Positions 18,501 to 25,902 of a DNA stretch of 64,000 nt are shown one piece after another (within the stretch, counting starts at the first letter, position 1; the number at the start of each line of letters is the position of its first letter). The notes under the pieces are model-generated. The model saw only the letters and a list, made by a program, of their open reading frames with translations, was not told where the DNA came from and did no database searches. The stretch covers positions 38,745 through 102,744 of the forward strand of contig CACVKW010000363.1 of NCBI GenBank assembly GCA_902749685.1. Reading direction: 5' to 3'. The stretch is from Olavius sp. associated proteobacterium Delta 1 (lineage in GTDB: Bacteria; Desulfobacterota; Desulfobacteria; Desulfobacterales; JAFDCJ01). Position numbers and translations under genes: made by a program.

Positions 18501-19801
18501 CGTATGTGATTGCCGATGCGTATATGTATGCCGATGGCCATCGCATCGTTTTTTTCCGGGACATGTCTTTGCAAATGAATGGTATTACCCGGCATGAAAT
18601 GGAATCCCTGTGGCATAGCCGAAAAGCAGAGCCGTACGCTCAATCAACCCGCTTGCCCGAACCACCATTGTTTGACCGCAAACACATGCTGGAGTTTGCC
18701 GAAGGACGGCCATCACGGGCATTTGGCGTTCAGTATGAACCTTTTGACAGGCAGCGGTTTATTGCGCGTCTTCCGCGACCGCCCTATCTGCTCATCGACC
18801 GTATCGTCAAGGCCGAGCCTGAGCCCTGGGTGTTGAAGCCGGACGGCTGGATTGAAGCCGAGTGCGATGTGCAGCCGAATGCCTGGTATTTTCATGCCGA
18901 GAGATCGCCGGCAGTGCCGATCAGCATTTTGCTTGAACTCGCCCTCCAACCCTGCGGCTGGCTGGCAGCCTACATGGGATCGGCTTTGCGAAGCCAAAAC
19001 GATTTAAGATTCCGTAACCTGGGCGGCCAGGCGACCCTGTTTAACGAAGTTTTGCCGGATGCTGCAACGCTGACCATTAAAGCCCGGCTGACAAATGCTT
19101 CAGAAGCGGCCGACATGGTCATCGAACATTTTGATTTCGAAGTTAACCGCAAAGGGCAGCGGATTTATGCCGGTAACACTTACTTTGGATTTTTTACGCG
19201 GGATGCACTGGCCCGGCAGGAGGGTATGCGCGATGCGGCCAACCAGGCCTATGCGCCGGCGCCCGAAGAAATCCAGAATAGCATGGCCCGGGAGTTTATC
19301 GACCGGGCCCCGCTGCACCCCGAGGACCCAACAATCGATGCCGCGCCGGGGTTGACGATGCCGGCCAAAGCCATTCGCATGATCGATCGGATCGAGGCTT
19401 ACATCCCCACCGGTGGTCCCGATGGACTTGGTTTCGTACGCGGTGTCAAGACGGTCGATCCCCGGGAATGGTTCTTCAAAGCCCATTTTTACCAGGATCC
19501 GGTTTGCCCGGGCTCGCTCGGCATCGAGTCATTTATCCAGCTCCTGAAGTATATTGCCCTGGAGCGTTGGCCCCAATTCAAAAACAGCCATCGCTTCGGC
19601 CTCCTGACGGGGGTTGAACAAAGCTGGATCTATCGGGGTCAGATCTTACCAGAGAATAAACTCGTCATGGTTGAAGCCGTGATCACTAAAATCCAGGATG
19701 AGCCCGTACCGTTCATCCAGGCTGACGGCTATTTGAAAGTTGACGGATTGCTTATTTATCAAATGGAAAATTTCGGTATCAAACTCATACCTGTCTCTTG
19801 A
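12509..19801 (+). CDS. PUFA-synthase-like megasynthase: KS, inactive KS (CLF), AT, four hot-dog dehydratase domains
   Basis: A 2430-residue iterative fatty acid/polyketide synthase subunit related to PfaA/PfaB/PfaC. In order: KS1 (about 5-450) with Cys198 in DAACASSLY and the His motifs ECHGAGTPLGD and GSVKSMIGHL; a second KS fold (about 507-960) in which the Cys position is Asp707 (SCEDAG), so it is a chain-length-factor-like partner; an acyltransferase (about 1097-1400) with Ser1199 in GYSLGESAG; a coiled coil near 1530-1580; four FabA-like hot-dog domains (about 1670, 1880, 2090, 2285). Domains 2 (CHFVDDMVMPG) and 4 (KAHFYQDPVCPG) keep the dehydratase His; 1 and 3 look degenerate, as in paired double hot-dogs. 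No acyl-carrier-protein DSL motif and no ketoreductase are present, so partners must lie elsewhere. The KS1-KS2 and AT-DH linkers contain word arrays. Start ATG 12509 rather than the upstream GTG. It heads the ole cluster. Confidence 0.9.
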   Translation: MNPNKPIAVVGMAGLFPGAGNLDIFWQNIINRVDATAEVRPDRWNVDPDSMVSADPQPDKAYSKRCCLMTDFEFDPSGIDLDKNLVSALDPLYHVVLHVGREVLSEFPNRSLNRERTGVILAAIALPTDSTSAVTREILGAAIEDKLFRGFAADRKGTGIKPFSRNHYLASRVTGLPGAILARAFGLGGGTYTLDAACASSLYSVKLACDELHSHRADAMLAGGVSRPNSLFTQVGFSQLRALSPSGRCAPFDESADGLVVGEGAGMVVLKRLADAVRDGDPIFGLIHGVGLSNDMRGNLLAPDSEGQLRAMRQAYNLCGWSPHDIDLIECHGAGTPLGDLTELNSLKSLWGDSGWTRAQCSIGSVKSMIGHLLTAAGAAGMIKTLLALHHHIRPPSLNFKQAPGDSPLNNGPFRVQTGSESWQTGQKNRLRRAAVSAFGFGGINAHMLLEEYDEKAHGARRTAHGDGLRVDSKSTVTHTIDPPGRRHEVTGETAETFPHSAFRLPHSPIAIIGMEASFGSATSLRDFQELIFNGNSNIGERPRQRWKGCDRVAEQHLGAHSLKGGYCHELLFATGEFHIPPNEIPDILPQQLLMLKVAAGAMQDAGLPLRQDRPDTGAIIGIDFDLEATNFQLRWQSTDIIDCWIDKLNWNPAVHEKQAWLESLKDTCNPALTAPRTLGALGGIVASRVAREFRLGGPSFAVSCEDAGGLKALEIGVRALQQDEAETFLIGAVDLSGDVRNIILMDRARPFSRNREVRPFDKAADGILPGEGAAALIIKRLDRALADGDRIYSVIKGIGGASGGGVDTDTPSTEAYLRSLEKCCREADISPASISFVETHGSSNPAEDDLETIALNDFFDGNKEPCAIGSIKANTGHTGAASALASLVKTSLCLYQEILPPIRNFTSPKNSLWHKENFHFPVYPQYWLRDRSDGARTAIVGSMTPDGNCAHVLLEGYDYQASRGVQPNVLQKVRLERKRPLGFQNFALFCVEGSNRQALLAGLDALNQYIDKSMAAASGDIESSPTESVEETARAWYLANGTNPDLELAVSIAAGDFSDLKNWIADAKEAILSDNPRKMGRTGGIHFSPQPRGGKGKLAFVFPESGNHYLGMGRDIGVQWSQILREMDDSTSQLKTQLLPGCYVPWRVSWEPGWQTDAYRKIISDPHHMIFGQVVHGGVMANLIKYFGIRPAAVIGYSLGESAGYFAMNVWPERGEMLKRMQDTNLFSTELAGPCNAARQVWRIPAGEGVDWTVAVVNRSADAVRRVLNRFPTTSLLIINTPQECVIGGRRPDVESAIKDLNCEAIFLDGVVTVHCDALKPVADAYRELHVFPTSQPEDIRFYSCALGRAYDITGDKAANSILNQALHGFDFTATVNQAYQDGVRLFLEMGPFSSCTRMIKRILHQKPHLALSACVRGEQDHATIIKVLAALIAERVPVDLAALYGHDAYAPSLIEPPEIIAGQQIKVTVGGSMEGGNEIEVGSRKAEFGKQKADDRRQNLEVGRRKAEGGIEENTVQGAENGGQLPGTGSPMSELIESANQIATKTAEAHQKFLELSNELTRSYAETFDLQTKLLQRAIEESEDSMPPLEVNPPDSGVPPSKFETPEPETPHSALRLPHSDLPTSAFRLPTSEPVFSRKACLEFAIGSAAKVLGPEFAAVDTYEARVRLPDEPLMLVDRILSIDGEKGALGSGSIVTEHDVLPGAWYLDGGHAPVCISVEAGQADLFLCAYLGIDLKVQGRRTYRLLDATVKFHRELPVPGETIRYEIEIEKFLRQGDTYLFLFHFNGYIGQAPLITMTNGCAGFFTEEEVENSGGIILTEEDRQLRAGIKPANWQNLVQLGPAGYDDTSIQALREGNLARGFGKAFEGITLPENLRLPGGRMKLIDRVISLDPAGGRFGLGLIRAEADIEPEAWFLTCHFVDDMVMPGTLMYECCAHTLRIYLQRIGWVTENPAVFYEPVREVEATLKCRGPVTPATATVVYEIEIKEIGYRPQPYVIADAYMYADGHRIVFFRDMSLQMNGITRHEMESLWHSRKAEPYAQSTRLPEPPLFDRKHMLEFAEGRPSRAFGVQYEPFDRQRFIARLPRPPYLLIDRIVKAEPEPWVLKPDGWIEAECDVQPNAWYFHAERSPAVPISILLELALQPCGWLAAYMGSALRSQNDLRFRNLGGQATLFNEVLPDAATLTIKARLTNASEAADMVIEHFDFEVNRKGQRIYAGNTYFGFFTRDALARQEGMRDAANQAYAPAPEEIQNSMAREFIDRAPLHPEDPTIDAAPGLTMPAKAIRMIDRIEAYIPTGGPDGLGFVRGVKTVDPREWFFKAHFYQDPVCPGSLGIESFIQLLKYIALERWPQFKNSHRFGLLTGVEQSWIYRGQILPENKLVMVEAVITKIQDEPVPFIQADGYLKVDGLLIYQMENFGIKLIPVS
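13876..14034. repeat. Word arrays in the KS1-KS2 linker
   Basis: GCGCACGGAGCACGGCGCAC words at 13876-13909, and TTCCGCATTCCGCATTCCGA words at 14000-14034. They encode GARRTAHGDG and FPHSAFRLPHSP, low-complexity peptides between two catalytic domains. Confidence 0.7.
16951..17411. repeat. Inverted pair of word arrays in the AT-DH linker
   Basis: The left arm (16951-17048) is a run of GGAAGTCGGAAGGCGGAA-type words. The right arm (17343-17411) is TTCCGACTTCCGCATTCC-type, the reverse complement. They encode VGSRKAEFGKQKADDRRQ and SALRLPHSDLPTSAFRLP, and bracket the coiled-coil linker. Confidence 0.8.
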
Positions 19802-19852
19802 AAAGTGGCCAGGGGAAACTATTATTAATCTTAATACCAAGAAGATATATTA

Positions 19853-20893
19853 ATGCTTTATTCAAAGGTTTACCTCGATTCCTTCGGTTATGAACTGCCG
19901 TCCAATGTGGTGACATCTGATGATCTGGAAAAGCGTTTGGAACCGTTATATGATGCGCTCCATTTCCAGCAGGGACAATTGGAGGCAATCACCGGTATCC
20001 GGGAGCGCAGATTCTGGGATGCGGGATTTAAGATGCACGACGGCGCGATCAAAGCCGGCCGCAAAGCGCTGGAAGCCTCCGTCATTTCACCTTCCGATGT
20101 TGGAATGCTGATCTACGGCGGCGTTTGCCGGGACAATTTAGAGCCGGCCACCGCCTGTGCCGTTGCCAACGGTTTGGGTCTCGGCGGGCAAACCCAGCTT
20201 TATGACGTATCCAATGCCTGTCTGGGTATTTTAAATGGTATGGTTCAGTTAGCCAATGCCATAGAATTGGGCCAGATGCGGGCCGGCATGGTTGTATCCT
20301 GTGAGTCCGCCCGTCAGATCGTTGATATTACTATTGATCGACTGCTGGAAACCAGGGATATGGAAGTGTTTAAGAAAACCGTTGCGACATTGACCGGGGG
20401 ATCCGGTGCGGTGGCCGTCATATTGACAGATCAACGCCTGGCTGCTTCCGGGCATCGCGTTCTGGGGGGCGTTGCCCGAAGTGCCGCCGAGCATCATCAA
20501 CTCTGCGTATGGGGACCGGACACCGGTATACCGGCCAGCGGGTTGCATGTCATGGAAACCGATCCCGTGGGAGTCCTTCAAAACGGTGTGGTGCTGGGCA
20601 TCGATACGTTTAGGGCATTCCGCCAGGAACTCGCTGTGTCGGAAAATAAACCGGATAAAGTCATCTGCCATCAGGTGGGTGCGACTCACCAGCGCAATAT
20701 ACTGGATGCAATTGGTATGGACCCGTCTAAAGATTTTACGACCTTTAAGTTTTTGGGGAATATTGGTACGGTATCCTTGCCGATCACAGCCGCCATTGCG
20801 GCCGAAAGAGAGTTTTTAACTTCCGGGGACCTGGTGGGTTTTTTGGGGATCGGCAGCGGTTTGAACTGCCTGATGCTGGGGATCGAATGGTGA
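19853..20893 (+). CDS. oleA: OleA-like thiolase-fold synthase (head-to-head acyl condensation)
   Basis: A 346-residue FabH/thiolase-fold enzyme. OleA joins two acyl-CoA (or acyl-thioester) chains head to head to give a 2-alkyl-3-ketoalkanoate, the first step of long-chain olefin formation. The catalytic set is visible: Cys123 in NACLGILNG, His273 in CHQVGATHQ and Asn303 in LGNIGTVSLP. Length and order before oleB-oleC-oleD fit the OleA subfamily better than FabH. It starts 51 bp after the megasynthase stop, so it is likely cotranscribed with it, which suggests that the synthase makes the chains that OleA joins. A 370 bp repeat-filled gap separates it from oleB. Confidence 0.9.
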   Translation: MLYSKVYLDSFGYELPSNVVTSDDLEKRLEPLYDALHFQQGQLEAITGIRERRFWDAGFKMHDGAIKAGRKALEASVISPSDVGMLIYGGVCRDNLEPATACAVANGLGLGGQTQLYDVSNACLGILNGMVQLANAIELGQMRAGMVVSCESARQIVDITIDRLLETRDMEVFKKTVATLTGGSGAVAVILTDQRLAASGHRVLGGVARSAAEHHQLCVWGPDTGIPASGLHVMETDPVGVLQNGVVLGIDTFRAFRQELAVSENKPDKVICHQVGATHQRNILDAIGMDPSKDFTTFKFLGNIGTVSLPITAAIAAEREFLTSGDLVGFLGIGSGLNCLMLGIEW

Positions 20894-20929
20894 ATAAAGG
20901 GTTCAGTTTTCAGCACTCAAAGAACCGAA

Positions 20930-21190
20930 GACAGAGGAAAGAAATTAGAAGGTGGGAAGATAAAGGGGCAGGCTCAAGGCGCACGGCGCAGGGCGAAACA
21001 AGGTGGAAGTATTTAATTACTGGCGCACGGCTCAAGGCGCACGGCACAGGGTGAAAAAAGATTGAAAATGAAGGAGAGAATATCGAATTTCGAAGGAAGG
21101 AATATACAGAAAAGCGAAATTCTGCGGTTCGATATTCGATATTCTGCGGTCGGTAGATCACGTCTTCAGCGTGATTCGATTTTCCCTTGG
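20930..21190. repeat. Composite word array within the ole cluster
   Basis: Three word sets in tandem: AAGGCGCACGGCGCAGGG twice (20973-21050), then GAATATCGAATTTCGAAGG (21078-21100), then its complement ATTCTGCGGTTCGATATTCG (21118-21147). The central part is self-complementary. Confidence 0.7.
21157..21178. repeat. Dispersed hairpin, second copy
   Basis: ATCACGTCTTCAGCGTGATT is a near palindrome. It matches, on the opposite strand, the core of the terminator hairpin at 4797-4818. Here it has no clean T-run. Confidence 0.55.
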
Positions 21191-21265
21191 TTCTGCGGTT
21201 TGCTTTAAAAAATAACCACTGTCTTCGAAAGCGGTCAAATTGCTCGGAGAAGAAAGTAGATAATA

Positions 21266-22174
21266 TTGAAGAAAATACCCGTCGATATTTCAGACCTGCG
21301 CCACTTGTATCCGTATGAGTCCCATTACCTGAATTTAAACGGTTTAAAATATCATTACCTGGATGAAGGTCAAGGTGAGCCGCTTGTCATGGTGCATGGC
21401 AATCCCACCTGGTCTTTTTACTTCCGCGAGCTGATCAATAGTTTGTCTCCTCAATTCCGCACGATCGTACCGGATCACATCGGATGCGGTTTGTCGGATA
21501 AACCGGATAGCGGCACTTACGGCTTTGGACTGGAAAACAGGGTCGATGATCTGGAAATGCTGTTGGATCACCTGGATCTGGACGATAGCGTCACCCTTAT
21601 TCTCCATGACTGGGGCGGCATGATCGGCATGGCTTATGCGGTAAGACATCCCGACCGAATCCGCAGGTTGATCCTCCTGAACACCTATGCCTTTTTGCCT
21701 CCCCCAGATTATCGGGTTCCCTTGTCAGGGCATTTTATTCGCCGGGCCGGCCCCCTGGCGTCCCTGGCAATTTTGGGCTTCAATCTATTCTCGTTTGGTG
21801 CCCTGTATTTAGCATCTCGCAAAGGGCTGGCCAAAGATGTCAAAAAAGGCCTTACGGCACCCTATAACTGTTGGAATCACCGCATGGCAGTTTTAAGATT
21901 TGTACAGGACATTCCGCTGAGTCCTAAAGATGCCAGTTATTCTCTGGCCAAAACCATTGATGACAATCTGGCGCTGTTTTCCGGCACCCCGATCCTGATA
22001 TGCTGGGGGGAGCACGATTTTGTTTTTAACCACAATTTCTTCGACGAATGGCAGCGCCGATTCCCCAAAGCTGAAGCACATCGTTTTTCCGATGCCGGCC
22101 ACTATGTGCTGGAAGATGTGCCCGAAAAAATCGTTCCGTTAATTCAGGATTTCCTGCAAAGAAATCCTCGCTGA
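21266..22174 (+). CDS. oleB: OleB-like alpha/beta hydrolase (haloalkane-dehalogenase-like)
   Basis: A 302-residue alpha/beta hydrolase. OleB acts on the beta-lactone made by OleC, removing CO2 to give a cis-olefin. The family uses an Asp nucleophile, seen as Asp115 in LILHDWGGMIG, with His279 in DAGHYVLEDVPE; the oxyanion segment HGNPTWSF and CGLSDKPD are typical of the dehalogenase-like branch. The start is TTG 21266 with GGAGAAG upstream; no in-frame ATG fits. It lies between oleA and oleC in the usual ole order. A dehalogenase activity is an alternative on sequence alone, but the neighbours make OleB much more likely. Confidence 0.88.
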   Translation: MKKIPVDISDLRHLYPYESHYLNLNGLKYHYLDEGQGEPLVMVHGNPTWSFYFRELINSLSPQFRTIVPDHIGCGLSDKPDSGTYGFGLENRVDDLEMLLDHLDLDDSVTLILHDWGGMIGMAYAVRHPDRIRRLILLNTYAFLPPPDYRVPLSGHFIRRAGPLASLAILGFNLFSFGALYLASRKGLAKDVKKGLTAPYNCWNHRMAVLRFVQDIPLSPKDASYSLAKTIDDNLALFSGTPILICWGEHDFVFNHNFFDEWQRRFPKAEAHRFSDAGHYVLEDVPEKIVPLIQDFLQRNPR

Positions 22175-22357
22175 TTTTAGCTTATATATTTAAAGTGAAA
22201 AGAAAATTCAACTCTCGGTTCTCGGCTCCTCGAGCGAAGCCCCGCAAAGCGGGATGCAAGCTCGGGCGGTGAAATTATTTTAACTTTCGCATAGATGCGG
22301 ATTGAGCCTTGACAAAATGAAATTATACGTGCACCAAGTAGAATATTCGTTATCAAA

Positions 22358-24028
22358 ATGAATGAGGCAAAATCACATACTGCTGAAATCGTCAATGTTT
22401 CGACGCATCTGACGCGAATGGCCCGGGAACAACCGTATAAGCGTGCGGTTGTCTATCCGGCCGGCCGTGACAAAAATAAGCGCGTCACCTATGCCCACCT
22501 GACGTTTCTGCAGCTTGAACATGAGGTGGATCGCCTGGCCCACGGGTTGAAACAGGCAGGCATCACGCGCCAGACCAGAACTGTTTTAATGGTTAGGCCC
22601 AGCATCGAATTCTTTGCATTAATTTTTGCCATTTTTAAAACCGGTGCCGTACCGGTGGTGGTGGACCCCGGCATGGGAATCCGCCGCATGCTGAGCTGTT
22701 ACAAATCTACCCGCCCGGAGGCCTTCATCGGCATTCCCCTGGCCCATGTTGTCAGAACCCTGGCGCCCGGATTTTTTAATACCGTTAAAACCTGGGTTAC
22801 CGTAGGACGGCGCTGGTTCTGGGGGGGGCTGACGCTGGATCAAATTCGCCGGCCTGGCCGGCAACCGTTTCAGACGGCGGATACCGCCCGTGCTGAAACA
22901 GCGGCCATTCTGTTTACCACCGGCAGCACCGGGCCGGCCAAAGGCGCACTCTACACGCATGGCAATTTTGATGCTCAGCTGCAGCAAATCAAGATTCATG
23001 TGAATTTTGCAGCCGATGAAATCGACCTGTCGACCTTTCCCCTTTTTGCCCTGTTTTACCCGGCCCTGGGAGTCACAGCGGTGATTCCGGACATGGATCC
23101 CACCCGGCCGGCCCTGGTCAATCCGGAACGCATTATCGAAGCGGTCAACAACCAGGGCATCACGAACATGTTTGCCTCCCCGGCCTTATTGAACCGGGTG
23201 GGCGGCTACGGCAAAAAAAATGCGATCAAGCTGCCGTCCTTAAAGCGAGTCATATCAGCCGGTGCGCCCGTTTCCCCCGCTAATATCGAGCAGTTCAGCG
23301 CCCTGTTAAGTGAAGATGCGGAAATACACACCCCGTACGGGGCAACCGAAGCGGTCCCGATTATATCTATCAGGAGCAAGGAAATACTCACGGAAACCCG
23401 TGATCTCAGCGAAATAGGTTACGGAATCTGTGTTGGGCGACCGATTAACAACATTGATATTCAGCTAATAAAGATCAGTGACGATCCCATTGACACCTGG
23501 TCCGACGATCTCAGGGTTGCCCCGGGTGAAATCGGTGAAATCACGGTTAAGGGCGCTCTCGTCAGCCGGGAGTATTACGAAGATCCCCAGGCCACGGCAC
23601 TTGCTAAAATAAAGGAAAACGGTGAAATCAGACACCGCATGGGCGATCTGGGGTGGATGGATAATAATGGGCGCATCTGGTTTTGCGGCCGTAAAAGTCA
23701 CCGGGTCATTACAGCCGACGGTACGCTTTTCACCATTCCCTGTGAGGCAATTTTCAATACCCATCCGGCCGTGTTTCGCAGCGCCCTGGTGGGGATCGGC
23801 CCGCGGCATCAGCATAAACCGGTTATATGTATCGAGCTTGCCAAATCCAATGCCGGTATAAGTAAAAAGGACCTAATAGATGAACTGCTGGGATTGGCGG
23901 CAGCCAATGAATTGACCCGAAGTATCCGGACCGTGTTGTTTCATAGATCATTCCCGGTCGATATACGACATAATTCCAAGATTTTTCGTGATAAGCTGGC
24001 AGTCTGGGCGGAGACTAAACTAAAATGA
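22358..24028 (+). CDS. oleC: OleC-like AMP-dependent beta-lactone synthetase
   Basis: A 556-residue enzyme of the ANL (AMP-binding) superfamily. OleC adenylates the 2-alkyl-3-hydroxyalkanoate made by OleA/OleD and closes it to a beta-lactone. The AMP-binding loop AAILFTTGSTGPAKGA, the adenine motif YGATEAVP, the hinge/Asp region MGDLGWMDNNGRIWF and the C-terminal Lys in HNSKIFRDKL are all present. ADGTLFTIPCEAIFNTHP is typical of the OleC/fatty-acyl branch. Its stop overlaps the oleD start (ATGA), so the two are translationally coupled. Confidence 0.9.
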   Translation: MNEAKSHTAEIVNVSTHLTRMAREQPYKRAVVYPAGRDKNKRVTYAHLTFLQLEHEVDRLAHGLKQAGITRQTRTVLMVRPSIEFFALIFAIFKTGAVPVVVDPGMGIRRMLSCYKSTRPEAFIGIPLAHVVRTLAPGFFNTVKTWVTVGRRWFWGGLTLDQIRRPGRQPFQTADTARAETAAILFTTGSTGPAKGALYTHGNFDAQLQQIKIHVNFAADEIDLSTFPLFALFYPALGVTAVIPDMDPTRPALVNPERIIEAVNNQGITNMFASPALLNRVGGYGKKNAIKLPSLKRVISAGAPVSPANIEQFSALLSEDAEIHTPYGATEAVPIISIRSKEILTETRDLSEIGYGICVGRPINNIDIQLIKISDDPIDTWSDDLRVAPGEIGEITVKGALVSREYYEDPQATALAKIKENGEIRHRMGDLGWMDNNGRIWFCGRKSHRVITADGTLFTIPCEAIFNTHPAVFRSALVGIGPRHQHKPVICIELAKSNAGISKKDLIDELLGLAAANELTRSIRTVLFHRSFPVDIRHNSKIFRDKLAVWAETKLK

Positions 24029-25104
24029 CGACAAGTAATTCTGGTGGAGAGCGTTTACCCGAAAAGGTCCTTGTTACCGGCGGTGGTGGATTTTTAGGCC
24101 GGGCAATTGTCCGTCGCTTGATTGATCGGGGTGACGACGTTCGGAGTCTGGCTCGAAATTTTTATCCCGCGCTCGAGGAAATGGGAGTTGATCAGATTCA
24201 GGGAGATATTTCCAATCCTGAAACTGTGGCCAAGGCCTGTGACAACCGGGGTATTGTTTTTCACGTCGCGGCGAAACCGCCCCCCTGGGGAAAATATGAT
24301 GACTATTACCAAACGAATGTAATTGGAACCCAAAACATAATCAACAGCTGTTTGAGTCAAAACATATCACGACTGGTCTACACCAGCACGCCGAGTGTTG
24401 TTTTTAACGGCAAAGACATTGAAGGTGCAGATGAATCCATGCCCTACCCCAAAAAGTTCTGCACCGACTATTCGAAAACCAAAGCAATTGCCGAACAAAA
24501 CATAGTCCGCGCAACAAATCAGCAGCTGAAAACAATTATCCTCAGACCGCATGAGATTTGGGGTCCGGGCGACAACCACATCCTGCCGCGACTGGTCGCT
24601 CGAGCAAACCGACTGAAACAAATCGGCGATGGAAAAAACCGCATCGACACCATCTATATCGATGATGCCGCTGATGCTCACATTCTAGCGGCCGACAAAC
24701 TTCAGGAACTTCCGGAACTTTCCGGCAATATCTATTTCATCAGTCAGGATGAGCCGGTGCTGGCCTGGGACATGGTGAATGCATTATTGAAGGCTGCCGG
24801 ATGCAGTCCAATAAAAAAATCGGTGCCATTTAAAATCGCCTGGTTGTCAGGGGCACTACTCGAATTTATTTACAAAACATTGCGGCTGTCAGGTGAGCCC
24901 TACATCACCCGATTTATGGCCCAAGCGGTTTCACAATCCCACTGGTTCAACATCAGCGCCGCTAAAAAAGACTTAGGATATCGCCCGAAACTTACAACCG
25001 CCGAAGGGCTGAAAAGATTGGAAGACTGGCTAAGATCAAGTCAGGCCCAAGGGGCAAAACGAGATGATAGTGGTCGAGAACACGGGCCGGCCGCTGGGAG
25101 TTGA
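24025..25104 (+). CDS. oleD: OleD-like NAD(P)-dependent 2-alkyl-3-ketoalkanoate reductase
   Basis: A 359-residue extended short-chain dehydrogenase of the 3-beta-HSD type. OleD reduces the OleA product to the 3-hydroxy acid. The Rossmann motif TGGGGFLGRA, the Ser in YTSTPSVVFNG and the YxxxK pair in DYSKTKAIAE are present. It overlaps oleC by four bases. The natural C terminus is probably near RLEDWLRSS; the last 15 or so residues (KRDDSGREHGPAAGS) come from a segment that is similar, in another frame, to 26313-26370. The end of this gene therefore looks rebuilt by recombination. A 30 bp piece of this gene (24784-24813) is repeated exactly at 36664-36693, beyond the Rhs gene. Confidence 0.9.
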   Translation: MTTSNSGGERLPEKVLVTGGGGFLGRAIVRRLIDRGDDVRSLARNFYPALEEMGVDQIQGDISNPETVAKACDNRGIVFHVAAKPPPWGKYDDYYQTNVIGTQNIINSCLSQNISRLVYTSTPSVVFNGKDIEGADESMPYPKKFCTDYSKTKAIAEQNIVRATNQQLKTIILRPHEIWGPGDNHILPRLVARANRLKQIGDGKNRIDTIYIDDAADAHILAADKLQELPELSGNIYFISQDEPVLAWDMVNALLKAAGCSPIKKSVPFKIAWLSGALLEFIYKTLRLSGEPYITRFMAQAVSQSHWFNISAAKKDLGYRPKLTTAEGLKRLEDWLRSSQAQGAKRDDSGREHGPAAGS

Positions 25105-25107
25105 TTT
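25054..25107 (+). repeat. Imperfect direct repeat, left copy (oleD 3' end)
   Basis: Shares most bases with 26313-26370, including GGTCGAGAAC and GGGCCGGCC. The copies flank the gene at 25122-25769. They mark the left border of the Rhs island. Confidence 0.6.
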
Positions 25108-25121
25108 ACGGATAAACCCAG

Positions 25122-25769
25122 ATGCTTAAAAATTTTCAACGCCCTTTGTCGGCCGAAGAGAAACGCATTCTAGCAAACGCAGCGACCACTCTTCAAGAGC
25201 AGTTGAAGCGGTTAGCCAAACCTATTTTCATAACCTGTATGGTAATAATCGGTATATTATGGGGCCTTACGATGCTGGCCTCAGATGTATCCGGGAAAAT
25301 TATCAGCTTGTTTTGGCTGGCTGTCGGCGTTGGAATATCAACTTGGGTTCTACTTAGCGAGCGCCGGAAGTATCAAAAACGGATTCGGTCAATGAACGAT
25401 GCGCAAGAACGAAACGTGGCTGAAGTGGTGCATATACAGTCCGTCAAAATGGTTGAATTTGACGAGATCAATGATGAAGGCGCTTGCTATGCCTTTCAAA
25501 TCGGAGACGATAAGATTGTTTTTGTCGTCGGGCAGGAGTTCTATCGATCGTCTAAGTTTCCAAATACTGACTTTGAATTGGTACACATATACGATAGGGC
25601 TCGCAACCTCGTTGAGATGCTCGTATTCAACCACGGCGTGAGACTAAAGCCGGCTCGCAAAATCTCTGCTGAGCAAAAGGTAAAGCTAAATCTTCCAGAC
25701 CACTTGGACACATACACAGGCAACCTGGAAAAACTTGAAAATTTGCTGGGCAGCATAAAAACGGAATGA
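25122..25769 (+). CDS. Hypothetical membrane protein, 215 residues
   Basis: A helical N terminus, then two membrane helices (PIFITCMVIIGILWGLTM and SLFWLAVGVGISTWVLL), then a soluble domain of about 120 residues with CYAFQIGDDKIVFVVGQEFY and VEMLVFNHGVRLKPA. I do not recognise the family. Its place at the head of an Rhs island, between two copies of a direct repeat, makes an island-borne accessory or immunity role possible; that is inference from position only. No obvious ribosome site precedes ATG 25122, which is 17 bp after oleD. Confidence 0.65.
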   Translation: MLKNFQRPLSAEEKRILANAATTLQEQLKRLAKPIFITCMVIIGILWGLTMLASDVSGKIISLFWLAVGVGISTWVLLSERRKYQKRIRSMNDAQERNVAEVVHIQSVKMVEFDEINDEGACYAFQIGDDKIVFVVGQEFYRSSKFPNTDFELVHIYDRARNLVEMLVFNHGVRLKPARKISAEQKVKLNLPDHLDTYTGNLEKLENLLGSIKTE

Positions 25770-25902
25770 ACTCGGTCTAAATTATCCCGGTCGAACCCCG
25801 CGGTGAACGGTGAAATAAGCTGTTATTTTCTAGCTCTAGTTTAACCCGTAATTTTTGGTGATTCGAGTCATGACCGCCTGATACTGTAAGGAGGGAAACG
25901 CA

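Larger units (their letters stand above)
20894..21265. other. 372 bp gap between oleA and oleB filled with word arrays
   Basis: Apart from the array at 20930-21190 and a hairpin at 21157-21178, only the oleB ribosome site (GGAGAAG at about 21245) is recognisable. No gene is seen. Confidence 0.6.
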
